NCBI GenBank assembly: GCA_944472155.2 | Contig: OX235275.1 | Span: 30,060,865 to 30,124,864, forward strand | DNA length: 64,000 nt | Source of the DNA: Trichobilharzia szidati | Lineage: Eukaryota; Platyhelminthes; Trematoda; Strigeidida; Schistosomatidae | Reading direction: 5' to 3' | In this document: positions 43,261-53,194 of the stretch, in pieces | How positions within the stretch are numbered: the stretch's first letter is position 1 | How the letters are laid out: each line of letters begins with the position of its first letter | Program-made: the position numbers and the translations under genes | Notes under the pieces: generated by a model | The model's input: the letters and a program-made list of their open reading frames with translations, nothing else | Database searches by the model: none | What the model was told of the DNA's origin: nothing

Positions 43261-43267
43261 ATAGTGC

Positions 43268-43380
43268 CCAAGTTTTTTTTTTTTTTTTTGATTTAAGCTT
43301 GATTCCACACCGTATTTTCAGTGCAAGTATGGAATTTTCAGCATAGATATCGGTTGCCCAAATTCAGGCATACCTATATC
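43268..43380 (-). repeat. SINE-C 3' end
   Basis: On the minus strand: TATGGAATTTTCAG reversed, GTGTGGAATCAAGCTTAAAT, then a long A-tail (T-run at about 43269-43289). Matches the 3' half of the copies at 19.9 and 21.6 kb. The tRNA head is missing. Confidence 0.65.
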
Positions 43381-43494
43381 CGTTAAGTGAACGTATTTAA
43401 ATTCTCCTTGAATGATCATATACTCATATCTTCCGTCTATCATTGTCATGTATAATCCCCATCCAGGCATACAATGAAAACAAAACACGTAGAT

Positions 43495-43535
43495 CAACGA
43501 AGAGTCTCTTTTCGGCGAATTCATTTTCCTAGCTG
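43495..43535 (-). ncRNA. Hammerhead-like fold, left arm of the 43.5 kb PLE-A (variant core)
   Basis: CAGC (minus; 43532-43535 reversed), A-rich core ending AATGA, GAAA, AGAGACTCTT stem III and TTC before GTTG. Same layout as 1562-1602. Confidence 0.4.
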
Positions 43536-44478
43536 TACAATCGCAAATATATATGTGTTATTTTGTATGTATGTGTACAATAACTTTATCAAACAAAAAT
43601 ACAATTGGTTATAGTTGTTTAAACTAAACAGGTGAAGATTGGTAATTGGAATTACGTAATACAAAATCAGTCAAGAAAATTAGGTGTTAGTGAAATTAGA
43701 GTAGTAACAAAGGTGATGAGTTGTCACAAACATTTGTTAAAAGAAGTTATGTCATAGGATGAATAGTTTGATGAGTGAGTTTTACTCAGGATACACATAG
43801 GAACAAAGTAGATAATACGAAATTACGTAAGAGTTCTAAGTGAATACATGAATTATAAGAAATTAAAGAACAGGCAAAGAAACAAAATTAAGTCATCAAA
43901 ATCAAAAATATCAAATCAAAACAGTTGTTACCAAGACAGTAGAAGTGGTTGAGTAATCCTCTTTTGCATGCACAGCTCCGGTTTTTCTATGTGAATGGCC
44001 AATGCTTCAGCAATACATAGAAGGCGAAACAGTATTGCCTTTTCATAGTCTGTTCTTGACTCTGTAGATTACTTTGAAGGAGGCGTTTGTTGAAATGGAA
44101 TGATCAGTGTTAACCAGATGTTCAATTATCACACTCCTTATTGCACTTGAAGTGCTTATAATTCTTGTATTCATTTAGAACTCTTACGTAATTTCGTATT
44201 ATCTGCTTTGTTCCTGTGTGCATCCTGAGTAAAACTCACTCATCAAACTATACATACTATGACATAACTTCTTTTAACAACTGTTTGTGACAACTCATCA
44301 CCTTTGTTGCTACCCTAATTTCACTAACACCTAATTTTCCTGACTGATTTTGTATTACGTAATTCCAATTACCAATCTTCACCTGTTTAGTTTAAACAAC
44401 TATAACCAATTGTATTTTTGTTTAAGAAACTTATTGTACACAAACATACAAAATAACACATATATATTTGCGATTATA

Positions 44479-44519
44479 CAGCTAAGAAAATGAATTCGCC
44501 GAAAGGAGACTCTTTGCTA
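44479..44519 (+). ncRNA. Hammerhead-like fold, right arm of the 43.5 kb PLE-A (variant core)
   Basis: CAGC (44479-44482), A-rich core ending AATGA, GAAA (44501-44504), GGAGACTCTTT and GCTA. Mirror image of the left-arm fold with several substitutions. Confidence 0.35.
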
Positions 44520-44559
44520 ATCTACGTGTTTTGTTATCATTGTCATGACTGGTTGGTAA

Positions 44560-44930
44560 TTCACCCCTCTATTGATCACGTTTATTCACTTGGAATTAGA
44601 CTCAACAGCAAAATGGAAACAAGGTCAACCTACCATCGGGAAAACAAACTGCATGAAATGTGATTAACATCATACTGGTCAGAGTAGGTGTCCACGTCGA
44701 CCTGTCAAAAGACACCATTTGTATTCCTTCATACTGACCATTTTAACTGGAAAAACATAGAAATTTTAAACAGTGGAAACACCAAATGTAATGCCGTGGA
44801 GTTCATAGAAGCCTGATGCTCAACTGGTTCAGCGATTCTTAGAAACATTATCAGAGATGAGAATTGTTAAATCATAAAATGCAATTATAGGGATAGTAAG
44901 TAAATACAGAATGTTACACTACATGGTGTG
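44560..44930 (+). mobile_element. PLE-B fragment: GIY-YIG end
   Basis: Frames read NCMKCD, then HHTGQSRCPRRPVKRHHLYS, FNWKNIEILNSGNTKCNAVE and FIEA. These follow NCMNC-HYIGQSG and QFDWDNV-I of the PLE-B endonuclease. The frame has stops. Confidence 0.65.
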
Positions 44931-45079
44931 AAATTCGATAAGATAAAATTCAGCATAGCAAAAAAAACTAATTTTGAATTCAGAATGAAAAGTTGGACAA
45001 GTGGAAACAGTAATGAGGGAAAGGTAGACTGATTGACTAAATAAACAAAAATTAAATGTCTACCTCTCTAAGGCGAAGG

Positions 45080-45740
45080 CTGAAGTAGGGATTAGACGTA
45101 CTTCTTCTGCCTACAAAGGTCTGGCTTAAATCCATGAATGGCCAAAACCTCCACTGTCTTTAGAAGTTTATTACGAAGAAAACGCAGCAAGTTAGCATGA
45201 AGTCGATGGATGATCTTAAAATTATGGTCAGGTTTCATAGAGTGACAGTAGTCGATAGAGTGTTCTACAACAGAGCTTCGTATTCCCTTCCCATCTCCCC
45301 TGAGAAATCGTGTTGGAGGCGGGCAGACAAGGCAGAGCTTATTTCTTACAGAGATGGAGAACAACTTACAGTAGGTGAAGGCCATTTGTGGTTTTGCATC
45401 AGGGAACGTCTTACTGACGATTTCTCAGCATAAATGAAGCTTAATCACCTTTGAATTGCAAATTCATGAATAAGGTTTCCTTTGGAACTGAGTTAGTGAC
45501 CAGTTTGGACAGCCTATCTTCCGTGTGCTTGCGTCAATAAATTGGTTCGGGTAACCGTTTTCTGTGAGAGTGGCTTTTAGGAAGGAAAGTTTTGAGTCAG
45601 TGAAGTCAGAACTAGCAATGTGAATGAAATACCTTTTCCTGGAGATAGGCCACAAAGTATAAAAATTAGTTCCCGTCAATATACGGTAGCACAGCTTGGT
45701 AATAAATTCATTGAAAAGAGTCTCTTCACTAAATACTATG
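45080..45740 (-). mobile_element. PLE-A fragments: thumb and C-terminal end
   Basis: Two blocks in order. The right block (about 45740-45464) reads LKATLTENGYPNQFIDAST, as in IENGYPDKFIKKH of other copies. The left block (45385-45092) reads VRNKLCLVCPPPTRFLRGDG, SVVEHSIDYCHSMKPDHNFK, IIHRLHANLLRFLRNKLLKT and FKPDLCRQKKYV. The GIY-YIG start between them is lost. Frameshifts separate the blocks. Confidence 0.7.
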
Positions 45741-45744
45741 TTCT

Positions 45745-46115
45745 TAATGTTCAAGCAGTGACCTGGGGTTCTAGTGGGAAGCCATGACCAGTAGGGGTAC
45801 ATGAGGTTGAAGTTGAGGCAGTAACTCATCGAAGAAGTCATTACGATATGGTCAAGCTCTGTCGTGAATTGACAGAAGTTAGAATTCATGGACTGACAAT
45901 TGGATCGAATGGCAATGGCTTATTGGTGTACAAGCTGGCTGGTCTTGTAACCAGAAGGTTGTGTCCTCCAACCCCAGTGAATTGGGTGCGTACTGCTGAA
46001 TAGTCTCAAACTAGGCCGACGAAACAGTTGTTCAGTACTCCAGTACTCTAACTGATGTCAGCTCATAATGTAATCCTCTAAACCATCAAACAAAATCCCT
46101 ACAAAAACCAATACT
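45745..46115 (+). repeat. HHR-SINE2 full-length-like copy
   Basis: Leader GTGACCTGGGGTTCTAGTGG, tRNA-like head with TGGCTTATTGGTGTACAAG (45917) and a decayed B box (CCTCCAACCCC near 45967), hammerhead block CTGCTGAATA...GAAACAGTTGT (46000-46035) and the end ACAAAAACCAATACTTG. The hammerhead box is CTGAATA, with G8 changed. Confidence 0.75.
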
Positions 46116-46600
46116 TGAATCATAAAAACTAAGTCATATTGACAAAACAAGTCAAATTTCAAACCAATGATGCATATAAACCGCTGAGTACGACAAAGGT
46201 TGTCAATAGATACAATTATATCACATTTTCTATTGTAGATTCAAACAAGTTCACACCATTTTGAAGTTTATTCAGAAGGAGAATGAAAGCTTTTCAGTAA
46301 AAAGCCACCACCCAGGTGAGAGAGATGGCGACAAAATCAAAGTATGTGTGAACAACCTACGTAAAATGAAGTTTCAATGTAGACTATATTTTTTATTTTG
46401 ACATCATCGTATGTCAATTTGTCAAATAAACAAATTCTGCCACCGAATAACACTGTGTCGCACTGCTATAAAAGAATAACTCCATAGTGTTCTAAATTCA
46501 AAGCCGTTTTCCTTTATCAGTGGCCATAAACAGATGTTATATGCATATAATTTGGTGAAACAATTATCCTTCCTGCCTTAGACTGCTACTTTTCCATAGT
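46116..46600. other. No recognised feature
   Basis: AT-rich DNA without recognised motifs. Confidence 0.4.
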
Positions 46601-46690
46601 TAGTACTGAGTACATCAGTACATTGACTAAGGCACAGGGTTTTCCCACACTTTAGGTTCCGGGTTCGAATCTCGCTTCGCCTATTTGAGC
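46601..46690 (+). repeat. tRNA-like fragment
   Basis: TTGACTAAGGCACAGGGTTT and the B box CCGGGTTCGAATCTCGC (46662) look like the 3' half of a tRNA-derived head. The 5' arm does not fold convincingly. Probably a SINE relic rather than a tRNA gene. Confidence 0.45.
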
Positions 46691-46729
46691 TTAGACAGAT
46701 TTTGTAGCATCGATAACTTGGAGTTAATA

Positions 46730-47870
46730 GTGTTCTCTGAGCTGGTTGGTTTAATTGAGAAGCGTCAATTGGCGCTTCTGGACAACATCTTCAGCGCAGT
46801 TTTCAGCATAAAGTGAAATGATTTAAATTTTCAATGAGTGATAGAATTGCGTCTCCCGGTAACCATCTTCACATATGTATTGATCATTTTCTATTGAATT
46901 GGATTTTAAACTTTCTGGTCACCTGATTTACTTTTTATTAGTTGGTATATTTCATCTATATTAACGTCTTTGTTAATTGCATTTTCGTTTGAGTACCAGG
47001 CTTCTAGGAATTCCCTGGCATTTTTGATGCTTCCTCTGTCTTAAAGTTTGACATTATCCCAATCAAATTGATGACCATAATTGTCTATATGCATTGATAC
47101 TAAAGAATACATATCGTGTCTTTTCACGGCTGATTTGTGTTCTTGGATTCTAATTCGAAGATGATGCCCACTTTGGCCGATGTAATGTCTGTTGCAGTTC
47201 ATACAATTTATTTTGTAAATCGTATTAATTTTACCTCCTTTTTCTGTTGGATCTTTCGGTGTGCACAATATCGAATAAGGCGATTTGACTGGCTTGTGTG
47301 CTATATTTATTTCAAACGGTCTCAGTATTCTAGCTGTTATTTCAAAGATATTTTCTATATATGTTCTTTGATGATAATTTCTTGTTGGTATCTTGATTCG
47401 ATTTTGAACACCTTTTGATGAAATTATGAGCACATCCATTCTTTCTAAAGACAGTTAGTAGGTATTTTTCCTCCATGCTTTTCAACAGTGGAGTTAACCT
47501 ACAGTATCTTTGAATTCTTTTAAACAATGTCTGCACACAGTTGCTTTTGTTAGTAATTGGATTATTACTAGTATAGTTGAGTATTGGATCTGTGTGCGTT
47601 GATTTTCCATATAATTGTGTTACCGAATTTCCTGTGTTAGTTCTCTTGATTAAGATATCTAAAAATGGGATTTTGTCATCTAATTCTTCTTGTCTTGTGA
47701 ATTTAATGTCTTCAAATATGTTGTTTGTATTGGTTACCGGGAGACGCAATTCTATCACTCATAGAAAATTTAAATCAGTTCACTTTATGCTAAAAACTGC
47801 GCTGAAGATGTTGTCCAGAAGCGCCGATTGACGCTTCTCAATTAAACCAACCAGCTCAGAGAACACTAAT
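46730..47870 (-). mobile_element. PLE-B element with inverted tails
   Basis: Right to left in the body (47758-46870): IELRLPVTNTNNIFEDIKFT, KIPFLDILIKRTNTGNSVTQ, LLKSMEEKYLLTVFRKNGCA, HNFIKRC (thumb), then in another frame YIENIFEITARILRPFEINI, KINTIYKINCMNCNRHYIGQ, SGHHLRIRIQEHKSAVKRHD and GHQFDWDNVKL. The tail at 46737-46865 and its inverted copy at 47737-47868 enclose the body. No fingers or palm. One main frameshift near 47400; otherwise the frames are well kept. Confidence 0.87.
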
Positions 47871-47989
47871 AATTGCAAATCATCTACCCGAGCTACAAAT
47901 CTTCTCTATTATTTCGGTATCAATAACTGTCATACAAACTGTGTGTATTAATGTAGAGGGTTTATTCCAGCAAATCGAAACTTTAATGA

Positions 47990-48285
47990 CGATCGTTAGA
48001 AACTAGCTTTAACTTAAGTTGAAATAATTTTATCTCTTCTATGTGTATTTATCAGTTTGACTGCTCTTGTGGACCCTGTTGCAAACAGTGTACAATTAGG
48101 CGTGTTTATCATTGGATTTCTGAACACCATCCTGCATGGTTAAGCAAGGGACAAATAAAGTTCATTCATAGTTCTATTCTATCTCATCTCTTGGATGCAG
48201 AACACAAGACTGATGTTAAGAAGGCTTTCAAAGTCATTCTTCGTATACCGACTAATTTTGATATTCCCTAAAGAGGCTGAGGCTG
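47990..48285 (+). mobile_element. PLE-A fragment: GIY-YIG endonuclease
   Basis: One open frame: CIYQFDCSCGPCCKQCTIRR, EHHPAWLSKGQIKFIHSSIL and TDVKKAFKVILRIPTN. GIY-YIG is altered (YIGR replaced). Truncated at both ends and followed directly by a PLE-B fragment. Confidence 0.72.
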
Positions 48286-48299
48286 TCAAAATCCATACT

Positions 48300-49260
48300 A
48301 ATAAGCTTAACGTAACTACTACACACAGATCGAATTCTCAGCCCTAACAGCAATAACTCAATAACTCACAAAAGAAACTGTGTGCAGACATTGTTTAAAA
48401 GAGTTTAAATACACTGTAGCACTCCGATGCTGAAGGGAATAAAAGATAAATATCTACTAACCGTCTTTAAAAAATAACGAATATCCGTACAATTTCACTT
48501 AAAAATGTTTAAACTCAAATCGAAATACCGACAGGAAAGAATCATCGAAGACCACAAGAAAATTCTTTCTACCATATACGAAGAATATCTATGAAATAAC
48601 AGTTAGAATAGTATGACCATTTGAAATAGACACAGCACACAAGCCATCACAATCACTTCATTCGATATTGTGCAGACCAAAAGACCCATCCAACAACAAA
48701 AATAAATAAGATCAATATCATTTACAAATTGAACCACATAAACTGCGACAAACACTACATCCGCCAAAATGGTCATCCAATTCGACTCCAAATCCGTGAA
48801 CATAAATTAACTGTGAAAAGGCACGATATGTATTCTCGCATATTGATGCATGAAGACAATTACTATGCATATCAGTTTGATTGGGATAATGTAGAAATTT
48901 CAAACAGTGGAATCATCAAAAGTGCCAGAGAATTTCTAGAAACCTGGTACCCAGATGGATTGGCCAGTGATTCACAAACTCATGAACATAGATCAAGTTT
49001 ACGAAGTGATAAACAGCAAGTCTGAATTCCAAGTCAATAAAAATTATCAATAGAGATGTAAATTAACCATCAAACACGACAGTAGTTGCCGGGAGACACA
49101 AGTGTATCCTTCACGGAAGGAGAATTCAAATAAGTTCATTTTTTTACGAATACCTGAGCTGAAGATATTGTCTATAATGATAACGGAAGCTTTGCAATCA
49201 AATCAACTAGCTTCTCAGAGTACTTGACTAATGCGAAAATTATCCACCTGAGGAATACAT
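48300..49260 (+). mobile_element. PLE-B copy: thumb, GIY-YIG and tail
   Basis: 48340-48600 holds a broken thumb (KKLCADIV, KSLNTL-like text). From 48729 an open frame reads NHINCDKHYIRQNGHPIRLQ, REHKLTVKRHDMYSRILMHE, YQFDWDNVEISNSGIIKSAR and EFLETWYPDGLA. A tail follows to about 49260 with CTGAAGATATTGTCTATAAT (49154) and GGAAGCTTTGC. Same family as 46.7-47.9 kb. Confidence 0.75.
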
Positions 49261-49304
49261 GTTCTCTCTATGATTTCAATAGGAAGAATCAGATGAAAGT
49301 TAGA

Positions 49305-49365
49305 TGTGCCATTTTGAAGTCCTACATTCCGCTAGGAATCTAAACGAATAATAATGTGAAAAAAG
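49305..49365 (+). repeat. Short RTE-like 3' end
   Basis: TTGAAGTCCTACATTCCGCT and an AATAATAATG tail resemble RTE and SINE-D 3' ends (15.41 and 42.94 kb). Confidence 0.35.
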
Positions 49366-49499
49366 AAGAACAGAAAGATTAAGTGATGACCAGCAATGTT
49401 TAAAATCTAACACACAAATGTGCAATAGGACCAGTGGTGTTTTATTATCAACGTGAATCCCGGTATATAACAGCTGTCGGCTAGATATAATGGAAAAGA

Positions 49500-50145
49500 T
49501 TTGTAGCTCCGGTGGATGATTTTGCTGTAGTTGTGTTCTCTGAGTGCTGGATGGTTTATTTCTGAAGCTTCTATTGACCTACAAGGCAACACCTTCAGTG
49601 CCTACTTCAATTTGAATTGAAGTGAGCTTTTAGATTTCTCTAGGAGTTTATTAGTCATCTCTCCTCGTGGGTGATTCTTCAACGTGATTGATTCATTCCT
49701 TTTCGTGTGTTTTCACACCCTCTAGGCTACTTGTATTGGAATTGGTGTTGATTGTTTCTTTGACCTGAAGTTCGACCTTTTGTGTACGAGATTTCCTTCT
49801 TATCGATTGGTAAATTGTGTCTATTGATTGACAGTCCACTGGAATAACAGGCTTCTAAAGATTCTCTAGCATTCTCACTGTTTCCTCTGTCTACTATTTG
49901 AACGCTGGTTGTCCCAGTCAAATTGATGTCCGTGGTTCTCTGTATGCAGCGATATGAGGGATTGGATATCGTGTCTTTCGACAGTTAGTTTATGTTCATG
50001 GGTACGAAGACGAAGGCAACGTCCACTTTGTCCAATGTAGTGTTTTTCAAACCCGTTTCAAATTATTCTGTGGATGATGTTGGTTTCATCTTTTTTCACT
50101 TTTGAGTCTTTTGGTTGACAGAAAGCTGAGTTAAGTGATTTTTTT
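49500..50145 (-). mobile_element. PLE-B-related fragment, left half of a head-to-head pair
   Basis: Minus-strand text: TGTTSVQIVDRGNSENARES, LEACYSSGLSINRHNLPIDK (49.9-49.75 kb), preceded near 50000 by a GIY-YIG-like region (HYIGQSGRC-like). The 3' tail (49500-49625) contains the GAAGCTTCAG-type terminal block. The right half at 50146 mirrors it. Confidence 0.7.
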
Positions 50146-50590
50146 GTTTGTTTGCATCAATTCGACTCAAACAACGTTCAAATATTAGACAGAGGAAGCC
50201 CCGTGAATGCCAGGGAATCTTTAGAATCAAGATGTTCCACTGAATCGTCAATCAATAGACACATTGACATTGACACAACTTACCAATCGACAAGTAGGAA
50301 ATCTCAAACACACAAAAGGTCAAAGTTTAAGTCAAGGAAACGATCAACACCAATTCCAATACAAGTAGCCTACAGGATGTGAAAAGGCACAAATATAACC
50401 AATCACGTTAAAGGACACCCACCACGAAAGATTATCAATAAACTCATGGAGAACTCGTAAACCCCACTTCAATGCAAATTGAGTTATTCGCTGAAGATGT
50501 GGATTGGTGGGGGGCAATGAAAGCTTCGGAAATAGACCATCAAGCTCTCACAGAACACAACTACATCAAAAGCTATCGGTTAGGTTGTAA
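50146..50590 (+). mobile_element. PLE-B-related fragment, right half of a head-to-head pair
   Basis: The frame reads HQFDSNNVQILDRGSPVNAR, ESLESRCSTESSINRHIDID and SRKSQTHKRSKFKSRKRSTP, then a tail to 50590 with a terminal hammerhead candidate. Head-to-head with the 49.5 kb fragment. Confidence 0.72.
50487..50531 (+). ncRNA. Candidate hammerhead-like fold at PLE-B 3' end
   Basis: TTCG (50487-50490) pairs with CGGAA, followed by CTGAAGA (50491-50497), a poorly paired stem II, GAAA (50519-50522) and the very short self-complementary stem III AGCT with a CUU triplet. Core boxes are canonical; stem II and the U-rich triplet make activity doubtful. Confidence 0.4.
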
Positions 50591-51129
50591 ATAACCATGT
50601 CTAATGACCACCTTTAGTGATATTTAGTAACTAAATTTCTCCATTAATCTAGTGATTCATAGTTACCAGTGTCCGCAGTTTCGATCCTTGCTAAGATCAT
50701 TGTTGCCTATTGCTGTAAGGTCGAGAACTAGAGCAAATCACCTAACTGTCCAAGACCCTCTGGTACTTTTCAATGCTTGCCTAACCGATATCCATCCATG
50801 ATCAATCTTCAAACTAAGCAAATCGTTACAAGCTAACACTTGATGATGTCTGTATGCAGGATGAAGTAGCCTGGTGTTCTGGTGAGAAGAAGTCGTGACC
50901 ACTAGAGTGATAAAAATTGTGATCATTCAACAACAAAGTATCTGGGAAAAGAAAAGAATACTCAAAATTGAATAACATTTTATCTGTGCAAGTTTGGCTT
51001 ACCATCTCACCCACACTGTTTCTCTTTGTCTCACTCCATCTCGAGTTTTTAGGGAGTATAGTGATTTTTACTATTGGAGTACAGAATGGATAAAATCTGT
51101 TATTGATTTCAATGAATTTCTACGCAGTT
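50591..51129. other. Mostly unrecognised; possible decayed HHR-SINE2 near 50640-50915
   Basis: A tRNA-like CAGTTTCGATCCTTGC near 50675 and CCTGGTGTTCTGGTGAGAAG with GTCGTGACCACTAGAGTG near 50870-50912 resemble parts of HHR-SINE2, but the rest has decayed too far for a confident call. Confidence 0.3.
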
Positions 51130-51305
51130 AGGATAGTTAGTTAGTTAGATAGATAGATGGACAAAGGATTGTAAGAGTCAAAAAAACGCATAAAAACAAG
51201 AGAACTTTCATGCATATTTATTTTTGAGGTATTCATAGATTTGAGGAAAACGTACATATATATCTATATATATATGGCGTGTCCTACTGACAGAAATTGT
51301 TAAGA
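51130..51305 (+). repeat. Unclassified repeat R2
   Basis: Contains TATATATATGGCGTGTCCTA followed by CTGACAGAAATTG, as at 41.97-42.13 kb, plus a GATA/TAGA microsatellite and matching flanks. Class unknown. Confidence 0.5.
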
Positions 51306-51664
51306 AGCGGACTGTTTCAGTGCATTCATGGATGAAATCTTGAGAGGTATTCGCTTCAATGGACCTTTAGCTATACTTTAGATACTCATTGAGGATGGCA
51401 TAAGGGTCAATCCTAACTGATTTTTTTCTAGCAAAACAAGAGCATGGTACTCTTAAAGATGTTTTAATAAATAATCTTGATTTCTATTGCCAATATGTTG
51501 ATCATACATTTGTAGTTGTCAAGAAAGAAAGTTAGACTAAAGAATAATTGGATAAATTCAATAGAGCACATCCTGGCATAAGCTTCACTAAAAGAAGAAG
51601 AAAATTATTTCAGGATTTTCATCATGAGCTGACATCAGTTAGAGAACCGTTGGAAAACCTGGGA

Positions 51665-51710
51665 GTACTGGACAGCTGTTTCGTCCTAGTTTGGGACTCT
51701 TCATCAGTAC
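51665..51710 (-). ncRNA. HHR-SINE2 hammerhead, C3-to-A variant
   Basis: Stem I GTACTG/CAGTAC, box ATGAAGA, stem II GTCC/GGAC, GAAA, CAGCTG and GUC, identical in layout to 40918-40963. Confidence 0.65.
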
Positions 51711-51979
51711 GCGCCCACCGGGATCCGAACCCAGGACCTTCTGGTCACAAGGCTAGCGAGCTCGTATACCATCAAGCCACTGGGACCCGATCCAATGGCC
51801 AGCCCATGAATTCTAACTTCTGCCAATTCACGACATAGCGCGACCCCTAGCCAATGTCTTTGGCGAGTATTTGTCCTCACACCCAACCTGCTGCACCCTA
51901 CTGGTCACGACTTCTCACTAGAACCCCAGGTAACTACCTAGCTGAATAGGGCAAGTCGCTAGTGAATCCCGGTGGGTGC

Positions 51980-52024
51980 GTACTGTGAAGAGTCCCAAAC
52001 TAGGACGAAACAGCTGTCCAGTAC
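51980..52024 (+). ncRNA. HHR-SINE2 hammerhead, core deletion
   Basis: Stem I GTACTG (51980-51985) with CAGTAC (52019-52024), TGAAGA lacking the first core C, stem II GTCC/GGAC, GAAA (52007-52010), CAGCTG and GUC. Confidence 0.6.
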
Positions 52025-53194
52025 TCCCAGGTTTTCCAACGGTTCTCTAACTAATGTCAGCTCATGATGAAAATCCTGTAACCAATCAAATCCCTACAAA
52101 CCAACACTTGAAAATTATTTCAGCTTGTTTTTGGACGTCCTAATGACTAAGCGACAGCATACTCACATCCTGAGCTTTGTGCCTCTACAATACAAAAGTA
52201 ATTTGGTTAGATGTCAGATTCACTGGGCTCGAGTTATCCGTTCATACGAGACGCTGAACGAATAACTCGTTGATATTTGTGATCTATCAATTAGAAACGC
52301 ATATCCGACAAAATTCCCTGAACGAATACATGAACTCAGCAAGTAAAAGGTCAAAGGTGCCGAAAATGTTCCCAAAAAATCAGTCTTCCAAAGATTACAA
52401 TTCACAGGTTATGTCAATAGCGATCTCGTATCACGACGTCTGAGAAGGGCCTTCAAAAGGACTTTCAACGCAAGTTAGATATGCTGTATATTCACGAGCT
52501 AACGAATAGTTAGTTCAATAAATAAAGATAGACTGCCCCGTTTCACCTCTTCCAACTGTATTAACCAGTCTATCTGCTCGCGCGAAGCTAGTTAAATTGA
52601 GCGTCCAATCAGATAAGTTCGCTGTCGAATTCTTGAACACCTGCCATCTTGGTGCAAATAAAGCTATACTTAACTCAATACTAGCTCATCTCTTCGTCAA
52701 TACTAGACATCAAGTTGTCTCTAACAAAGCTTTAAAAGTAATATATTGTATATCACCCAACCTCTCGCCGCTTGGTCTATGAGTTCGACTTTTACATACA
52801 GCAGGGGCAAGTAGATTCTTTCTGAACAAGCTAAATCTTTGTGTGTTTAAAAGGAATTTGTACAGCCGCTTTCTTTTTCACGACTGACTACATAATATGT
52901 ATTAGGTTTTTAAAAACGATTTTCCCCTCCATCTCTACCTATCTTTCGAATTTGTTAACTTTTTTTTCAATTTTCTAGCTAATTCACTTAAAACTTGTTG
53001 GTATTTTGCATATTTCTACTGAGTCATCCAATGCTTCTCAGTCAGGATTATTTTACAGATTTCTTGATTATGTAATAACTTCGTGTTCACCTCTACGGAT
53101 GAACTAATCCTGAATTCAATAACTGATTTATTTTCATCCCTCCCTCCTTTAGAATATATATAAATATATCTTGTTACTAACACCTATAAGTTAA

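Larger units (their letters stand above)
43451..44534 (-). mobile_element. PLE-A insertion with inverted tails and a 13-bp target duplication
   Basis: The middle (43930-44150, minus) encodes only the PLE-A C-terminus: text like TGHSISTNASFKVIYRVKN then IEAWPFT-KPELCMQKRIT. One tail continues leftwards to about 43470. The same tail occurs in the opposite direction at about 44150-44560, so the ends mirror each other over roughly 400 bp. The direct repeat TATCATTGTCATG at 43438-43450 and 44535-44547 encloses everything, so the inverted structure went in as a single insertion. Confidence 0.9.
51614..52109. repeat. HHR-SINE2 inverted pair inserted in a PLE-A, with 14-bp target duplication
   Basis: Minus-strand unit 51614-51965 and plus-strand partial unit 51965-52109 meet head to head. 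The direct repeat GAAAATTATTTCAG at 51600-51613 and 52110-52123 is PLE coding sequence duplicated exactly on both sides of the pair. The tRNA-like head and a hammerhead region are present in the minus unit; a hammerhead is present in the plus unit. This is the clearest evidence for insertion of the two units as one. Confidence 0.93.
51380..52910 (+). mobile_element. PLE-A element interrupted by an HHR-SINE2 pair
   Basis: Before the insertion: EHGTLKDVLINNLDFYCQYV followed by DHTFVVVKKE (motif C is YVDH, so the second aspartate is lost) and LDKFNRAHPGISFT. After it: FLDVLMTKRQHTHILSFVPL, IRNAYPTKFPERIHELSK, RRAFKRTFNAS, TSSNCINQSICS (decayed GIY-YIG), FVNTRHQVVSNKALKVIYCI and a terminal LCVFKRN-like text near 52840. 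Frameshifts throughout. Confidence 0.82.

Noticed and set aside
47785..47850. CTGAAGA with a GAAGCG hairpin in the 46.7 kb PLE-B tail as a ribozyme
   Set aside because: The GAAA box is replaced by TGAC in this copy; it is treated as a decayed relative only.
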